A DNA stretch of 64,000 nucleotides from Micromonospora coxensis (GCF_900090295.1 NZ_LT607753.1:5208001-5272000); one strand, 5' to 3'; numbered from the stretch's first letter, positions 10,212 through 19,398 are shown. Numbers and translations are program-made. The notes: generated by a model from the letters alone, not told the origin.

Positions 10212-10402
10212 CACGGGGTCATCCTGCCCTCCCGTGGTCCCTCGTCGACCGTCACCCGCGACATCCATACCGCTACCTTGATTGATAGACTGGTATCTCT
10301 TTCATGTTCCTCGATGCGTGACTAGCATCTGCTCCAACATCCGTCGATGGGCGTCCCGGCGGTCATCAGCCCGCCCGGACGCACCGGATAGGGAGTCAGA
10401 CG
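10212..10402. promoter_or_regulatory. Divergent promoter region, unusually AT-rich
   Basis: The interval between the methyltransferase and subtilase starts contains an AT-rich stretch (about 10270-10310) that stands out in this GC-rich sequence. It includes GATA and TATC half-sites spaced six bases apart (10284-10297). I can place no confident -35/-10 pair, but this is the likely promoter/operator zone for the secreted protease. Confidence 0.4.
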
Positions 10403-11626
<1,224 letters not shown>

Positions 11627-11706
11627 CGACCGCACCGACGCGGCCCGGTGGACCCCACCCCTGTCCACCGGGCCGCGTCCCGTCGTGTGCCGGCGACCGA
11701 CCCGGA

Positions 11707-11756
11707 TTGCGGCGTGTCGCGGTGTCCCGAGCCCGGGACACCGCGACACGCCGCAA
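11707..11756. repeat. Palindromic extragenic element, TTGCGGCGTGTCGCGG family, copy 1
   Basis: A perfect 23-bp inverted repeat (11707-11729 and 11734-11756) with a 4-base loop lies between the convergent subtilase and iron-transporter genes. The arms start TTGCGGCGTGTCGCGGTGTC; the same sequence recurs at 22667-22718. It probably acts as a bidirectional terminator. Confidence 0.85.
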
Positions 11757-11776
11757 CCGGAGTGGAGCCGGGTCGG

Positions 11777-12853
11777 TCAGCCGACCGGGAGGGCCGGCGC
11801 GTCCACCGGGGCGGGGCTGGGCGGGGCCGGCCAGGCCCGGGCCCGGCCCTCGACGTGCACCGCCACCTCGGCGCCCACCGGGGCCGGGTCGGCGCAGTCC
11901 CAGGTCCGGGCGGTGACCCGGGTGCCGTCGGCCAGCCGCAGGGCGATCAGCGCGTCGTGGCCGTGGAAGTCGTGGCGCAGCACCGTCGCGGTCACCGCCG
12001 CCTCCGCCGTCACCGGGGTGAGGCGCAACTGCTCGGGACGGACCAGGACGGTCACCGGCCCGTCCGCCGTGGCCCCCGCGATCGGCAGGAGGCCCAGCGG
12101 GGTACGGGCGGCGCCGTCGGTGGCTACCGCCGGCAGCAGCACCGCGTCGCCGACGAACCCGGCGACCCACTGGTCGGCCGGCTCCCGGTAGAGGACGGTG
12201 GGGGAGCCGCTCTGCACGACCCGACCCGAGCGGAGCACCACCACCCGGTCGGCCACCGACAGGGCCTCGCCCTGGTCGTGGGTGACCAGCACGGCGGTCG
12301 CCCCGTCGGCCCGCAGCGCCTCGCGGATGTCGTGCCGCAGCCCGGCCCGCAGCCCCGCGTCGAGCGCGCTGAACGGCTCGTCGAGCAGCACCAGCGACGG
12401 CCGTGGGGCGAGCGCCCGGGCCACCGCGACCCGCTGCTGCTGGCCGCCGGAGAGCTGGTGCGGCATCCGGTCGCCGTACCCGGCCAGCCCGACCAGGGCC
12501 AGCACCTCGTCCACCCGGTCACCGTGCCGGGCCGCGCGGTCCAGGCCGTACGCGACGTTGGCGGCCACCGTCAGGTGCGGGAAGAGCGCACCCTCCTGGG
12601 GCACCACGGCGATCCGGCGGCGGTGCGCCGGCAGGTGCCGGCCCGGGCCGGCCACCAGGTCCCCGTGCACCCGGATGGTGCCGGCGTCCAGCCGCTCGAA
12701 GCCGGCCAGGCAGCGCAGCAGGGTGGTCTTGCCGCAGCCGGACGGGCCCAGCACGGCGGTCAGCGCGCCGGCCGGGACGGTGAGGTCCACCCCGTCCAGC
12801 GCGGTCACCGGGCCGTACCGCTTGACCACCCCGGTCAGTACGACCTCGCTCAT
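11777..12853 (-). CDS. Ferric iron ABC transporter, ATP-binding subunit (FbpC-like)
   Basis: 358-residue ATPase of the iron(III) importer. It has Walker A GPSGCGKTT, Q-loop VPQEGALFP, signature LSGGQQQRVAVARAL, Walker B LVLLDEPFSALD, and the H-loop in VLVTHDQ. A C-terminal TOBE/regulatory domain (about 240-358, ending VDAPALPVG) is typical of FbpC, PotA and ModC. It powers the permease encoded just upstream and works with the substrate-binding lipoprotein. The ATG overlaps the permease stop by four bases (ATGA) and follows AAGGAGG, indicating translational coupling. Last gene of the operon, ending at the 11707-11756 palindrome. Confidence 0.9.
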   Translation of the reverse strand: MSEVVLTGVVKRYGPVTALDGVDLTVPAGALTAVLGPSGCGKTTLLRCLAGFERLDAGTIRVHGDLVAGPGRHLPAHRRRIAVVPQEGALFPHLTVAANVAYGLDRAARHGDRVDEVLALVGLAGYGDRMPHQLSGGQQQRVAVARALAPRPSLVLLDEPFSALDAGLRAGLRHDIREALRADGATAVLVTHDQGEALSVADRVVVLRSGRVVQSGSPTVLYREPADQWVAGFVGDAVLLPAVATDGAARTPLGLLPIAGATADGPVTVLVRPEQLRLTPVTAEAAVTATVLRHDFHGHDALIALRLADGTRVTARTWDCADPAPVGAEVAVHVEGRARAWPAPPSPAPVDAPALPVG

Positions 12854-14451
12854 CGGTCCTCCTTGTCGAGCAGGCCGCCGCGGGCGACCAGCCACCAGGT
12901 GGGCAGCGCCGAGATGGCCACCAGCAGCGCCGCGTACGGGGCGGCGGCCGCGTACGCCCCGACGGAGGTGGCCGTCCACAGCTCGGTGGCGAGCGTGTCC
13001 GTGCCGGTCGGGCGCAGCAGCAGGGTGGCCGGGAGTTCCTTCATGCCGGTGAGGAAGACCAGCGCCGCGCCGGCCCCGATGCCGGGCAGGGTCAGCGGCA
13101 GGGTGACCGTGCGCAGCACGGCCAGCGGCCCCCGGCCCAGCGATCGGGCCACCTCCTCCAGGCCGGGCGGGGCCTGGGCGGCGGCGCCGGCGACCGAGCC
13201 CACCGCCAGCGGCAGGAAGAGGGCGGCGTAGGCGAGCGCCAGCAGCCACGACGTCTGGTACAGCGGGCGGGCCACGGTGATGCCGAAGAAGATCAGCGAC
13301 AGCCCGATCACCACGCCGGGCAGCGCGTGGGCCAGGTAGGCGAGCCGGTCCAGCACGGTGGCGACCGGGCCGGGGGCGCGGGCGGTGAGCAGCCCCAGCG
13401 GCAGGGCCAGCAGCATGGTCAGGGCCGCTCCGGCCAGCGAGATCCACAGCGAGTTGCCGGCGGCGGTGGCGACCTCGGTCAGCGCCCCCGGGCGGGACAC
13501 GCCGCTGACCAGCCGGCGGGCCAGGCTCACCGCCGGCACGCCGAGCGCCAGCGCGGCGACCGCGACCAGCGCCGCGAGGGCCGGCCAGCGGGCCGCGCCG
13601 AGCCGCAGCCGGGTGGCCGGGCGACGGGCGCCGCCGAGTCGGGCGTACCGGGCGCCGCGTCGGCGGGTGGCCGTCTCGCCGGCCAGCAGCAGCACGGTCA
13701 GCGCCACCAGCACGCAGGAGAGCACCAGCGCGCCGGTGCGGTCGAAGCCCAGGTCGAAGGCGACGAAGATGGCCCGGGTGAAGGTGTCCGCCCGCAGGAT
13801 CGACACCGCGCCGAAGTCGGCCAGCACGTAGAGCGCGACCAGCAGCGCCCCGGCGGCGGTCGCCGGGCGGATCTGGCGCAGCGTGACGTCGGTGAAGGTG
13901 CGCCAGTCGCCCCGGCCGAGCGAGCGGGAGACCTCCTCCTGCGCCGGGTCCGCGCCGCGCAGGGCGGCCGCGACGGGCAGGAAGACGTACGGGTAGGAGC
14001 AGAGGGTCAGCACCAGCGCCGCCGGCCAGAACCCCTCCAGGCGGTCGACGGTGGAGACCCAGGCGAAGGCGGCGATGTAGGTGGGCACGGCCAGCGGCAG
14101 CGCGGCGAGCACCGCGAAGAACCGCCGGCCGGGCAGGTCGGTGCGGGTGACCAGCCAGGCGGTGCCCACCCCGAGCACCACGCAGGCGGTGGTGACCACG
14201 GCGGCCAGCCCGAGGCTGCGGGCCGCGAGCAGCCCGACCCGCTCGGTCCACAGTTCCGCGCCGATCCGCGTGGCGCCGGCCTCGGCGGTGCGTACCGCGA
14301 GGTAGACCAGCGGGACCAGGGCCACGGCGACCGCGGCGGTCGAGGCCACCAGCAGCGCCGGGCGCGGGGCGAGCCGCCGCCACCGCCCGGGTACGCCGAA
14401 ACGGGCCGGCCCGGGTCGGGCCGGCCCCGCGTCGGGGGTGGTGACGGTCAT
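12850..14451 (-). CDS. Ferric iron ABC transporter, fused permease (FbpB-like)
   Basis: 533 residues with about 12 membrane helices formed by two tandem binding-protein-dependent permease domains, the fused architecture of FbpB. Each half has an EAA-type loop for ATPase contact: SLGRGDWRTFTDVTLRQIRP in the first and SLGRGPLAVLRTVTLPLTLP in the second. It forms the membrane channel for Fe(III) from the lipoprotein receptor. A cytoplasmic N-terminal tail of about 30 residues precedes the first helix. The gene starts one base after the receptor stop and overlaps the ATPase gene, so all three are co-transcribed. Confidence 0.9.
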   Translation of the reverse strand: MTVTTPDAGPARPGPARFGVPGRWRRLAPRPALLVASTAAVAVALVPLVYLAVRTAEAGATRIGAELWTERVGLLAARSLGLAAVVTTACVVLGVGTAWLVTRTDLPGRRFFAVLAALPLAVPTYIAAFAWVSTVDRLEGFWPAALVLTLCSYPYVFLPVAAALRGADPAQEEVSRSLGRGDWRTFTDVTLRQIRPATAAGALLVALYVLADFGAVSILRADTFTRAIFVAFDLGFDRTGALVLSCVLVALTVLLLAGETATRRRGARYARLGGARRPATRLRLGAARWPALAALVAVAALALGVPAVSLARRLVSGVSRPGALTEVATAAGNSLWISLAGAALTMLLALPLGLLTARAPGPVATVLDRLAYLAHALPGVVIGLSLIFFGITVARPLYQTSWLLALAYAALFLPLAVGSVAGAAAQAPPGLEEVARSLGRGPLAVLRTVTLPLTLPGIGAGAALVFLTGMKELPATLLLRPTGTDTLATELWTATSVGAYAAAAPYAALLVAISALPTWWLVARGGLLDKEDR

Positions 14452-14452
14452 G

Positions 14453-15511
14453 TCAGGGGACGAGCCCGGAGTCCTTGATCAGGGTGATCGTGGCATCCAG
14501 GGTGTCCAGGTCGTTGAGGTCGATGTCGGGGCTGTCCAGGTCGGCCAGCGGCGGCACGCCGGCCGGGGCGGCGACGCCGCTCACCACCGGGTACTCGAAC
14601 GTCTGCTCGGCGAAGTACTTCTGCGACTCCGGGTTGAGCAGGAAGTCGATGAAGGCCCGGGTGTCCGGGTCCTCGGCGGAGCGCTTGAGCACGCCCACGC
14701 CCGCGACGTTGACCAGCGCACCGGTGTCGCCGCCGGGGAAGAAATGCAGCTTCGCCTTGAGACCGTCCGGCGTGGTGCCCTTCTCCTTGGCGATCTCGCC
14801 GACGTAGTAGTGGTTGACCAGGCCGACCGGGATGGTGCCCTTGTCGACGTCCTCGACGATCTTGACGTTGTTGTCGCGGATCTGCGGCTCGTTGGCCTTC
14901 AGGCCGGCGAGGAAGTCCTTGGCCTTCTGGTCGCCGTGCTGCACCCGGATCGCGGTGACGAACGCCTGGAACGAGGCGTTGGTCGGGGCGATGCCGACCT
15001 TGCCCTTCCACTTCGGGTCGGTCAGCTCGAAGACCGACTTCGGCAGCTCGGCGGCGGGCACCTGGTCGACGTTGTAGGCCAGCGTCCGGGAGCGGGCGCT
15101 GACGCCGACCCACTGGCCGTTGCGCGCCCGGTACGCCTGCGGCACCTTCTCCAGGTCGGCGGCGGGCAGCGGGGCGAACAGGTCGCGCTTGGCGACCGCG
15201 CCGAGGGCTCCGGCGTCCTGGGCGAAGAAGGCGTCGGCGGGCGACTTGTCGCCCTCCTCGAGCAGCTGCGCCGCGAGCTGGGCGGTGGTGGCGTACCGGG
15301 TCTTGACGGTGATGCCGGTCTGCTGGGTGAACCTGTCCAGCAGCGGCTTGACCAGGTTCTCGTTGCGGCCGCTGTACACCGTGATGGTCTTGTCGCCGGG
15401 CTTGCCCGGGTCCCCGGCGTCGTCCTCGCCGGAGCCGCAGGCGACCAGGCCGAACGAGAGCAGGCCGGCGGCGGTGAGGGCCGCGAGAGACCTGCGGGCG
15501 GGGACGGGCAC
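14453..15511 (-). CDS. Ferric iron-binding lipoprotein of the ABC importer (FbpA-like)
   Basis: A 352-residue extracellular solute-binding lipoprotein. The signal peptide ends in lipobox LVACGS (Cys about 25), so it is membrane-anchored. The mature protein opens DKTITVYSGRNENLVKPLLD, the diagnostic N-terminus of iron-binding FbpA/FutA proteins. A pair of adjacent tyrosines (VNHYYVGEIAK) matches the Fe(III)-coordinating Tyr pair of that family. The GTG start follows AAGGAG. First gene of the operon; an IdeR-box-like palindrome lies about 50 bases upstream, so iron-responsive repression is expected. Confidence 0.92.
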   Translation of the reverse strand: MPVPARRSLAALTAAGLLSFGLVACGSGEDDAGDPGKPGDKTITVYSGRNENLVKPLLDRFTQQTGITVKTRYATTAQLAAQLLEEGDKSPADAFFAQDAGALGAVAKRDLFAPLPAADLEKVPQAYRARNGQWVGVSARSRTLAYNVDQVPAAELPKSVFELTDPKWKGKVGIAPTNASFQAFVTAIRVQHGDQKAKDFLAGLKANEPQIRDNNVKIVEDVDKGTIPVGLVNHYYVGEIAKEKGTTPDGLKAKLHFFPGGDTGALVNVAGVGVLKRSAEDPDTRAFIDFLLNPESQKYFAEQTFEYPVVSGVAAPAGVPPLADLDSPDIDLNDLDTLDATITLIKDSGLVP

Positions 15512-15561
15512 GACGTACTCCTTCGCTCGGTCGACGGGCGGCCCCGTCGACGCTCACGAAG

Positions 15562-15580
15562 TTAGCACAGCCTAACCTCA
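15562..15580. promoter_or_regulatory. Putative IdeR/DtxR iron box upstream of the Fbp operon
   Basis: On the minus strand the 19-mer TGAGGTTAGGCTGTGCTAA matches the IdeR/DtxR consensus TTAGGTTAGGCTAACCTAA at 15 of 19 positions, including the left half-site AGGTTAGGCT. It is 50 bases before the lipoprotein start, where a repressor would block a promoter. Confidence 0.75.
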
Positions 15581-15635
15581 GACTCGATCGGCCCTGGTGG
15601 CAGGTGGGGCGGCCCACACGGCCCCTGCGGTCCGC

Positions 15636-15845
15636 GTTGCCGGCCGCCCGCGACCGGTGGGGCGGCTGGCACTGGCCCGCGGTGCGGGTTGCCGGCTGCC
15701 TGCGACGGGCGGGGCGGCTGGCACTGGCCCGCGGTGCGGGTTGCCGGCTGCCTGCGACGGGCGGGGCGGCCGGCACCGGCCCTGCGATGCGGGTTGCCGG
15801 CCGCTTGCGAGTGATCCGGGGGTGGCGGCTGCCGCCGTAGCCGGG
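15636..15845. repeat. 52-bp tandem repeat, about four copies
   Basis: Copies start at the GTTGCCGG motif at 15636, 15688, 15740 and 15793, with period 52-53. The second and third are nearly identical and the outer two diverge. The period is not a multiple of three, so this is not a protein repeat. It lies directly between the Fbp promoter and a decayed regulator gene. Confidence 0.85.
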
Positions 15846-15869
15846 CAAAATCTGCCGAAGGGCAGGAAG

Positions 15870-16180
15870 CAGCCCGAATAGGATGATCTGGGCCGGCCCT
15901 CCCGCCTCCGAGGCACATCCCGGCGTCGGTCGGCACCACGTGCACCTGGATGTGCTCTCGCTGGGCCAGCTCCGCGAGGTGGTCGAGTTGCTCCGCCATG
16001 AGGCCCGGCTGGTCGAGCACCGGCCGGCGGAGCACCGTCTCGTCCACGACGGCGATGAGTTGGGGCGGCTGCTCGCGGTGCAGCACGGCCTGTCGCTCCA
16101 ACCTGGCCGTGACGAGCCGGTCGACCTCCTCCGTCGTGAACCGGCCGCCGGCGAGGGTGGCCCGGGCGTACCCGGGGTGG
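15870..16180 (-). pseudogene. Remnant of a helix-turn-helix regulator (DUF5753 domain)
   Basis: About 95 codons on the minus strand read PGYARATL, FTTEEVDRLVTARLERQ, PPQLIAVVDETVLRRPV, MAEQLDHLAELAQ and HIQVHVVPTDAGM. This is the central part of the DUF5753 domain that follows an XRE-type helix-turn-helix in actinobacterial regulators. The helix-turn-helix and the usual VPGLLQT start of the domain are gone, replaced by GC-rich minisatellite DNA. After DAGM the frame slips: the expected GPF-x-L segment seems to continue in another frame (GGPAQIILF). No start codon or ribosome binding site fits. In related genomes such genes usually pair with a small DUF397 protein, which is absent. Confidence 0.75.
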
Positions 16181-16330
16181 TCGTCCGTCCGGGGCGTCCG
16201 GAGCGGGCGGGCGTCCGGGCGGGGGCGTCCGGGCGGGCGGCCGTCCGGGGCGAGCGGGCGCCTGGGCAGGCGGGCGTCCAGGGCGGGCGGGTGCCTGGGG
16301 CGACGTCCGGGCGAGGGCCGGGCCCTGCCG
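16180..16330. repeat. GC-rich minisatellite (GGGCGGGCGTCC-like)
   Basis: Degenerate short repeats of GGGCG, GGGCGGG and GTCCGG directly upstream of the decayed regulator. It has probably replaced the regulator's 5' end. Confidence 0.6.
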
Positions 16331-16359
16331 CCGGGAGCAGTGGGAGGGGCCTGCGGCCA

Positions 16360-16422
16360 CTACAGACTTGAGCACATGGATGAATCGCCCGCCGTGATTC
16401 ATCCATGTGCTCAAGTCTGTAG
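16360..16422. repeat. Long perfect inverted repeat, CTACAGACTTGAG family, copy 1
   Basis: 27-bp arms (16360-16386 and 16396-16422) are perfect reverse complements around a 9-base loop. The outer arm CTACAGACTTGAGCACA matches the arm of the element at 42425-42534 at 16 of 17 positions. Its composition is far less GC-rich than the flanks. It could be a miniature mobile element end pair, a recombination site or an RNA hairpin; no transposase or target duplication is evident. Confidence 0.85.
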
Positions 16423-16442
16423 CGTCTCGAACCCCTACCCGC

Positions 16443-16745
16443 TGCCGGCTGCACACCGCCGTGCGGTGCCGGGCCGGGCTGTGCCGGGCCGGGCTGTTTC
16501 GGGCTGGGTCGCGCTGGGCTGGGCTGGCCGCGCCGGGCTGGGGGCCGCGCCGGGCTGGGGGCCGCGCCGGGCCGGGGGCCGCGCCGGGCCGGGCCGGGCC
16601 GGGCCCGGCTGGGCTGGGCAGGGTCGCGCCGGGCTTTGGGCCGCGCCGGGCTATGCCGCGCCGGGCTGGCTGGGCCGGGCTGGGCTGGGTCGCGCCGGGC
16701 CGGGGCCGCGCCGAGCTGGGTCGCGCCGGGCCGGGGCCGACCGGG
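16443..16745. repeat. Low-complexity GGGCT/GGGCC minisatellite
   Basis: About 300 bases of repeated GCCGGGCTGGG- and GGGCCGCGCC-like units, all G-rich on the plus strand, with many GGG and GGGG runs. Every reading frame is open because of composition; no convincing gene is present. Potential G-quadruplex former. Confidence 0.75.
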
Positions 16746-16817
16746 GCACCGGCGGTGGCAGCTCGTCACCGCGTGTCGGGCGGCTACCCGGGCAGCCGCG
16801 CGGACCGGTGCGGAAAC

Positions 16818-17402
16818 ATGACTGCCATGGCACTCTCGCTTCCGATCGACCCCGCGGCCAACGACCTGCTCAACCGCAACCCCCTGGCCCTGCTGACCGG
16901 GATGCTGCTGGACCAGCAGATCCCGATGGAGAAGGCGTTCTCCTCCCCGTACGTGCTCAGCGAGCGCCTCGGCCACGACCCGGACGCCCACGAGCTGGCC
17001 GGGTACGACCCGGAGGCGCTGGTGCAGATCTTCGCCCGGCCGCCCGCGCTGCACCGCTTCCCGAAGGCGATGGCCGCCCGGGTGCAGGAGATGTGCCGGG
17101 CGCTGGTCGACCGGTACGACGGCGACGTCACGCGGCTCTGGTCGGACGTCGCCGACGGCCGGGAGCTGCTGCGCCGGGTCGGTGAGCTGCCCGGGTTCGG
17201 CCGGCAGAAGGCGCAGATCTTCGTCGCCCTGCTCGGCAAGCGCTACGACGTGCGTCCGGCCGGCTGGCGGGAGGCGGCCGGCGGCTACGGCGAGGAGGGT
17301 GCCCACCGGTCGGTGGCCGACATCACCGACGCGGAGTCGCTGCGCCGGGTTCGCGAGTTCAAGCAGGCGGCCAAGGCGGAGGCGAAGGCCGCCAAGGGCT
17401 GA
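16818..17402 (+). CDS. HhH-GPD-type base excision repair family protein
   Basis: A 194-residue protein of the HhH-GPD superfamily, whose members are DNA glycosylases excising damaged bases. It shows the N-terminal helix block NPLALLTGMLLDQQIPMEKAF and the helix-hairpin-helix region VGELPGFGRQKAQIFVALLG. The length is short for a complete AlkA/Nth enzyme, and I do not see the catalytic Asp or Lys context clearly, so activity is uncertain. The ATG could be 16818 or 16827; homologues usually begin just before LPIDP, which slightly favours the second. It follows the minisatellite with only weak ribosome-binding signals. The C-terminus is Lys/Ala-rich (KQAAKAEAKAAKG). Confidence 0.75.
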   Translation: MTAMALSLPIDPAANDLLNRNPLALLTGMLLDQQIPMEKAFSSPYVLSERLGHDPDAHELAGYDPEALVQIFARPPALHRFPKAMAARVQEMCRALVDRYDGDVTRLWSDVADGRELLRRVGELPGFGRQKAQIFVALLGKRYDVRPAGWREAAGGYGEEGAHRSVADITDAESLRRVREFKQAAKAEAKAAKG

Positions 17403-17457
17403 CGCAACCGCTCGCGTGCCCCGCTCGTTGAGAACCCGACGGTGGGGGCGGTGGACG

Positions 17458-18654
17458 ATGGCGCACGGGCGGGGCGAGGCGCTGCTGCGCGGCGGGATGA
17501 GTTCGGCCCGGGCCACCTTCCTGGAGCTCTTCTTCGACCTGGTCTTCGTCTTCGCCCTGACCCGGATCAGCAAGCGGCTGATCGACGACGTGACGGCCGG
17601 CGGCCCGGACGTGCTCCGGCAGGTCGCGCAGACCGTGATCCTCTTCCTCGCGCTGTGGATCGTCTGGTCACTGACCGCCTGGGTGACCAGCCGGTACGAG
17701 CCGGACAACAGCGCCATCCAGTTCGTGGTGGTGGCCTCCATGTTCGGCAGCATGGTGATGGCCGTCGCGACACCGCGCGCGTTCGCCGAGCGGGCGGTGC
17801 CGTTCGCGCTGGCGTACCTCGCCGTGCAGGTCGGTCGTCCGCTCTTCCTCACCCTGGCCCTGCGCGGACATCCGCGCCGGACGGTCACCGGACGGATCCT
17901 GATCTGGTCCGCGGTCGGGGCGGTGCCCTGGCTGATCGGCGCGCTGGTGCCGTCGGCCCGGGCGGTGCTCTGGACCCTCGCCCTGGCCTGGGACTACGCC
18001 GGGCTGGCGCTGGGTTGGCCGATCCCCGGGCGCGGATCGGTGCGGGCCTCGGGCTGGGTGGTGATGGGCGAGCACCTGGTCGAGCGGTACCAGCAGTTCT
18101 TCCTGATCGCGCTCGGGGAGACCGTCCTGGTGATCGGGATGACGTTCAGCGGCGCGGCCTTCTCGGCGGCCCACGCCTCGGCCTTCACCCTGTCGTTCCT
18201 GATCACGGCACTGCTCTGGTGGATCTACTTCCACCGGGCCGGGCACGTGCTCGCGGCGGCGATCAGGGCGGCCCGCTCCCCAGGGCTGCTCGGGGAGTCG
18301 GCGAGCTGGACCCACCTGGTCATCGTGGCCGGCGTGCTGCTCACCGGAGTCGGGTACGAGCTGGTCATCGTCGACCCCTACGAGCGGACCGCCCTGTCCT
18401 GGGCGCTGTTCGTCCTCGGCGGGCCGGCGCTCTTCCTGGCCGCCCGGGCCCGCTTCGAGTACGAGATCTTCGGGCGGGTGTCCCGCAACCGGGTGGTCGG
18501 GGTGGTGCTGCTGCTCGGGCTCGTCCCGGTGGTGCTGCGCCTGCCGTCGATCGGCACGCTGGCACTGAGCGCCGTGGTGCTGGCCGGGATCGCCGTCGCC
18601 GACGCCGCGCGGGCCCACGGGCGTCCGCTGGAGCAGCCGGCATCGCCGCTGTAG
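17458..18654 (+). CDS. Low temperature requirement protein A (LtrA) family membrane protein
   Basis: A 398-residue integral membrane protein with about ten hydrophobic segments. The family hallmark is near the start: ATFLELFFDLVFVFALTRIS. A conserved central segment reads EHLVERYQQFFLIALGETVL. LtrA was named from a Listeria cold-growth mutant; its transport or enzymatic function is unknown. The stop is 34 bases from the convergent antitoxin gene. It lies 55 bases after the HhH-GPD gene on the same strand and may be co-transcribed. Confidence 0.85.
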   Translation: MAHGRGEALLRGGMSSARATFLELFFDLVFVFALTRISKRLIDDVTAGGPDVLRQVAQTVILFLALWIVWSLTAWVTSRYEPDNSAIQFVVVASMFGSMVMAVATPRAFAERAVPFALAYLAVQVGRPLFLTLALRGHPRRTVTGRILIWSAVGAVPWLIGALVPSARAVLWTLALAWDYAGLALGWPIPGRGSVRASGWVVMGEHLVERYQQFFLIALGETVLVIGMTFSGAAFSAAHASAFTLSFLITALLWWIYFHRAGHVLAAAIRAARSPGLLGESASWTHLVIVAGVLLTGVGYELVIVDPYERTALSWALFVLGGPALFLAARARFEYEIFGRVSRNRVVGVVLLLGLVPVVLRLPSIGTLALSAVVLAGIAVADAARAHGRPLEQPASPL

Positions 18655-18687
18655 TCAGCGGGGCCGGCGGGGCGGGCCCGGCGGCGG

Positions 18688-18993
18688 TCAGGCGGCGGTG
18701 GGACGGGAGAGCGAGGCCAGGGCGCGCCGCACGTCGGCCAGGGAGACGGTGGCCGAGTCGTCCAGGTCGGCCAGGCCGGCCTCGATCCACTGCCGCATCA
18801 GCGTGGTCACGCCGATGCCCCGGGCCTCGGCCGCCGCTCGCACCCGCTCGTACGTCTCCACGGGCAGGCGTACCGACCTACTGACCATCGGCACGTCGGT
18901 GTCGGGGGTGGGCAGCTCCACCGGCTGGCTCTCGTCGATCAGCTCGGCGAGCGCCTCGCCGTGGAACCGCTTGGTCGCCTCGTCACGGTTCAT
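18688..18993 (-). CDS. Ribbon-helix-helix antitoxin-like protein (BrnA/CopG type)
   Basis: 101 residues. A ribbon-helix-helix DNA-binding segment sits in the centre: SRSVRLPVETYERVRAAAEA followed by GIGVTTLMRQWIEAGL. The N-terminus (MNRDEATKRFHGEALAELID) is acidic and would contact the toxin. Its ATG overlaps the preceding toxin gene by 11 bases and follows GAGG within that gene, giving coupled translation. The order toxin then antitoxin matches brnTA operons. The protein should neutralise the toxin and autorepress the operon. Confidence 0.75.
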   Translation of the reverse strand: MNRDEATKRFHGEALAELIDESQPVELPTPDTDVPMVSRSVRLPVETYERVRAAAEARGIGVTTLMRQWIEAGLADLDDSATVSLADVRRALASLSRPTAA

Positions 18994-19294
18994 CGTGACC
19001 GCCTCCTCGTCGGCGATCCCTCCGCACGGCCTCGTCGTAGCGCTTGGCCTCGACGTCGCTCAGTTCGCGGGCGGAGAGGATGTCCCAGTCGTTGTCGGTG
19101 CCGTCGGCCTCGGCGAGCAGCACGGCCAGTCGTCGGCCGCGGCGGGTGGCCGCGTAGACGACCATCACGTCGTCGCCCAGGTGCCGGATCACCCGGCGGG
19201 TGCTGTGCAGGGCCTCCCAGACTTCCCCGGGCGCGACGTCGTAGACCCGCAGGTTGGCCAACGCCTCGTCGGTGAAGCTGTACCGGCTGCCCAC
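18983..19294 (-). CDS. BrnT/RelE-fold toxin-like protein
   Basis: 103 residues, basic. The segments SFTDEALANLRVYDV, VWEALHSTRRVIRHLGDD and VVYAATRRGRRLAVLLAEA form a small alpha/beta fold. The late motif DILSARELSDVEAKRYDEAV recalls the RxISARxAxxxExxxYE motif of BrnT, a ribonuclease toxin of the RelE superfamily. The GTG at 19294 has TACGCT six bases upstream, consistent with leaderless transcription, so I prefer it to the GTG at 19321. The family assignment is by motif, not alignment; a plain RelE/ParE relative is the alternative. Confidence 0.65.
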   Translation of the reverse strand: MGSRYSFTDEALANLRVYDVAPGEVWEALHSTRRVIRHLGDDVMVVYAATRRGRRLAVLLAEADGTDNDWDILSARELSDVEAKRYDEAVRRDRRRGGGHDEP

Positions 19295-19398
19295 GGGCGG
19301 AGCGTACCACGGGCGTAACACGCATGCGATCGCGTCGATTGTCGCTGATCACGGCAGGGGAGTGACAGGATGGGGCGTACCCCTCGAGGAGGTCCGTG

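Noticed and set aside
12850..15511. Spermidine/putrescine or sulfate transporter instead of iron
   Set aside because: The receptor N-terminus (ITVYSGRNENLV), the adjacent Tyr pair, the fused permease and the IdeR-box-like site all fit an Fe(III) Fbp system better.
15636..15845. CRISPR array
   Set aside because: The 52-bp units are directly abutting with no unique spacers, and no cas gene is nearby.
16360..16422. Classical intrinsic terminator
   Set aside because: No T-run follows and no gene ends nearby (the closest feature is a decayed gene start). The conserved arm shared with 42425 suggests an element rather than a terminator, though termination is not excluded.
14448..17888. An 1146-codon minus-strand frame running through the iron receptor, the repeat island and beyond
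   Set aside because: It crosses several real genes in the wrong frame and reads Arg/Pro/Ala repeats from minisatellites. Only the short DUF5753-like segment in another frame is meaningful.
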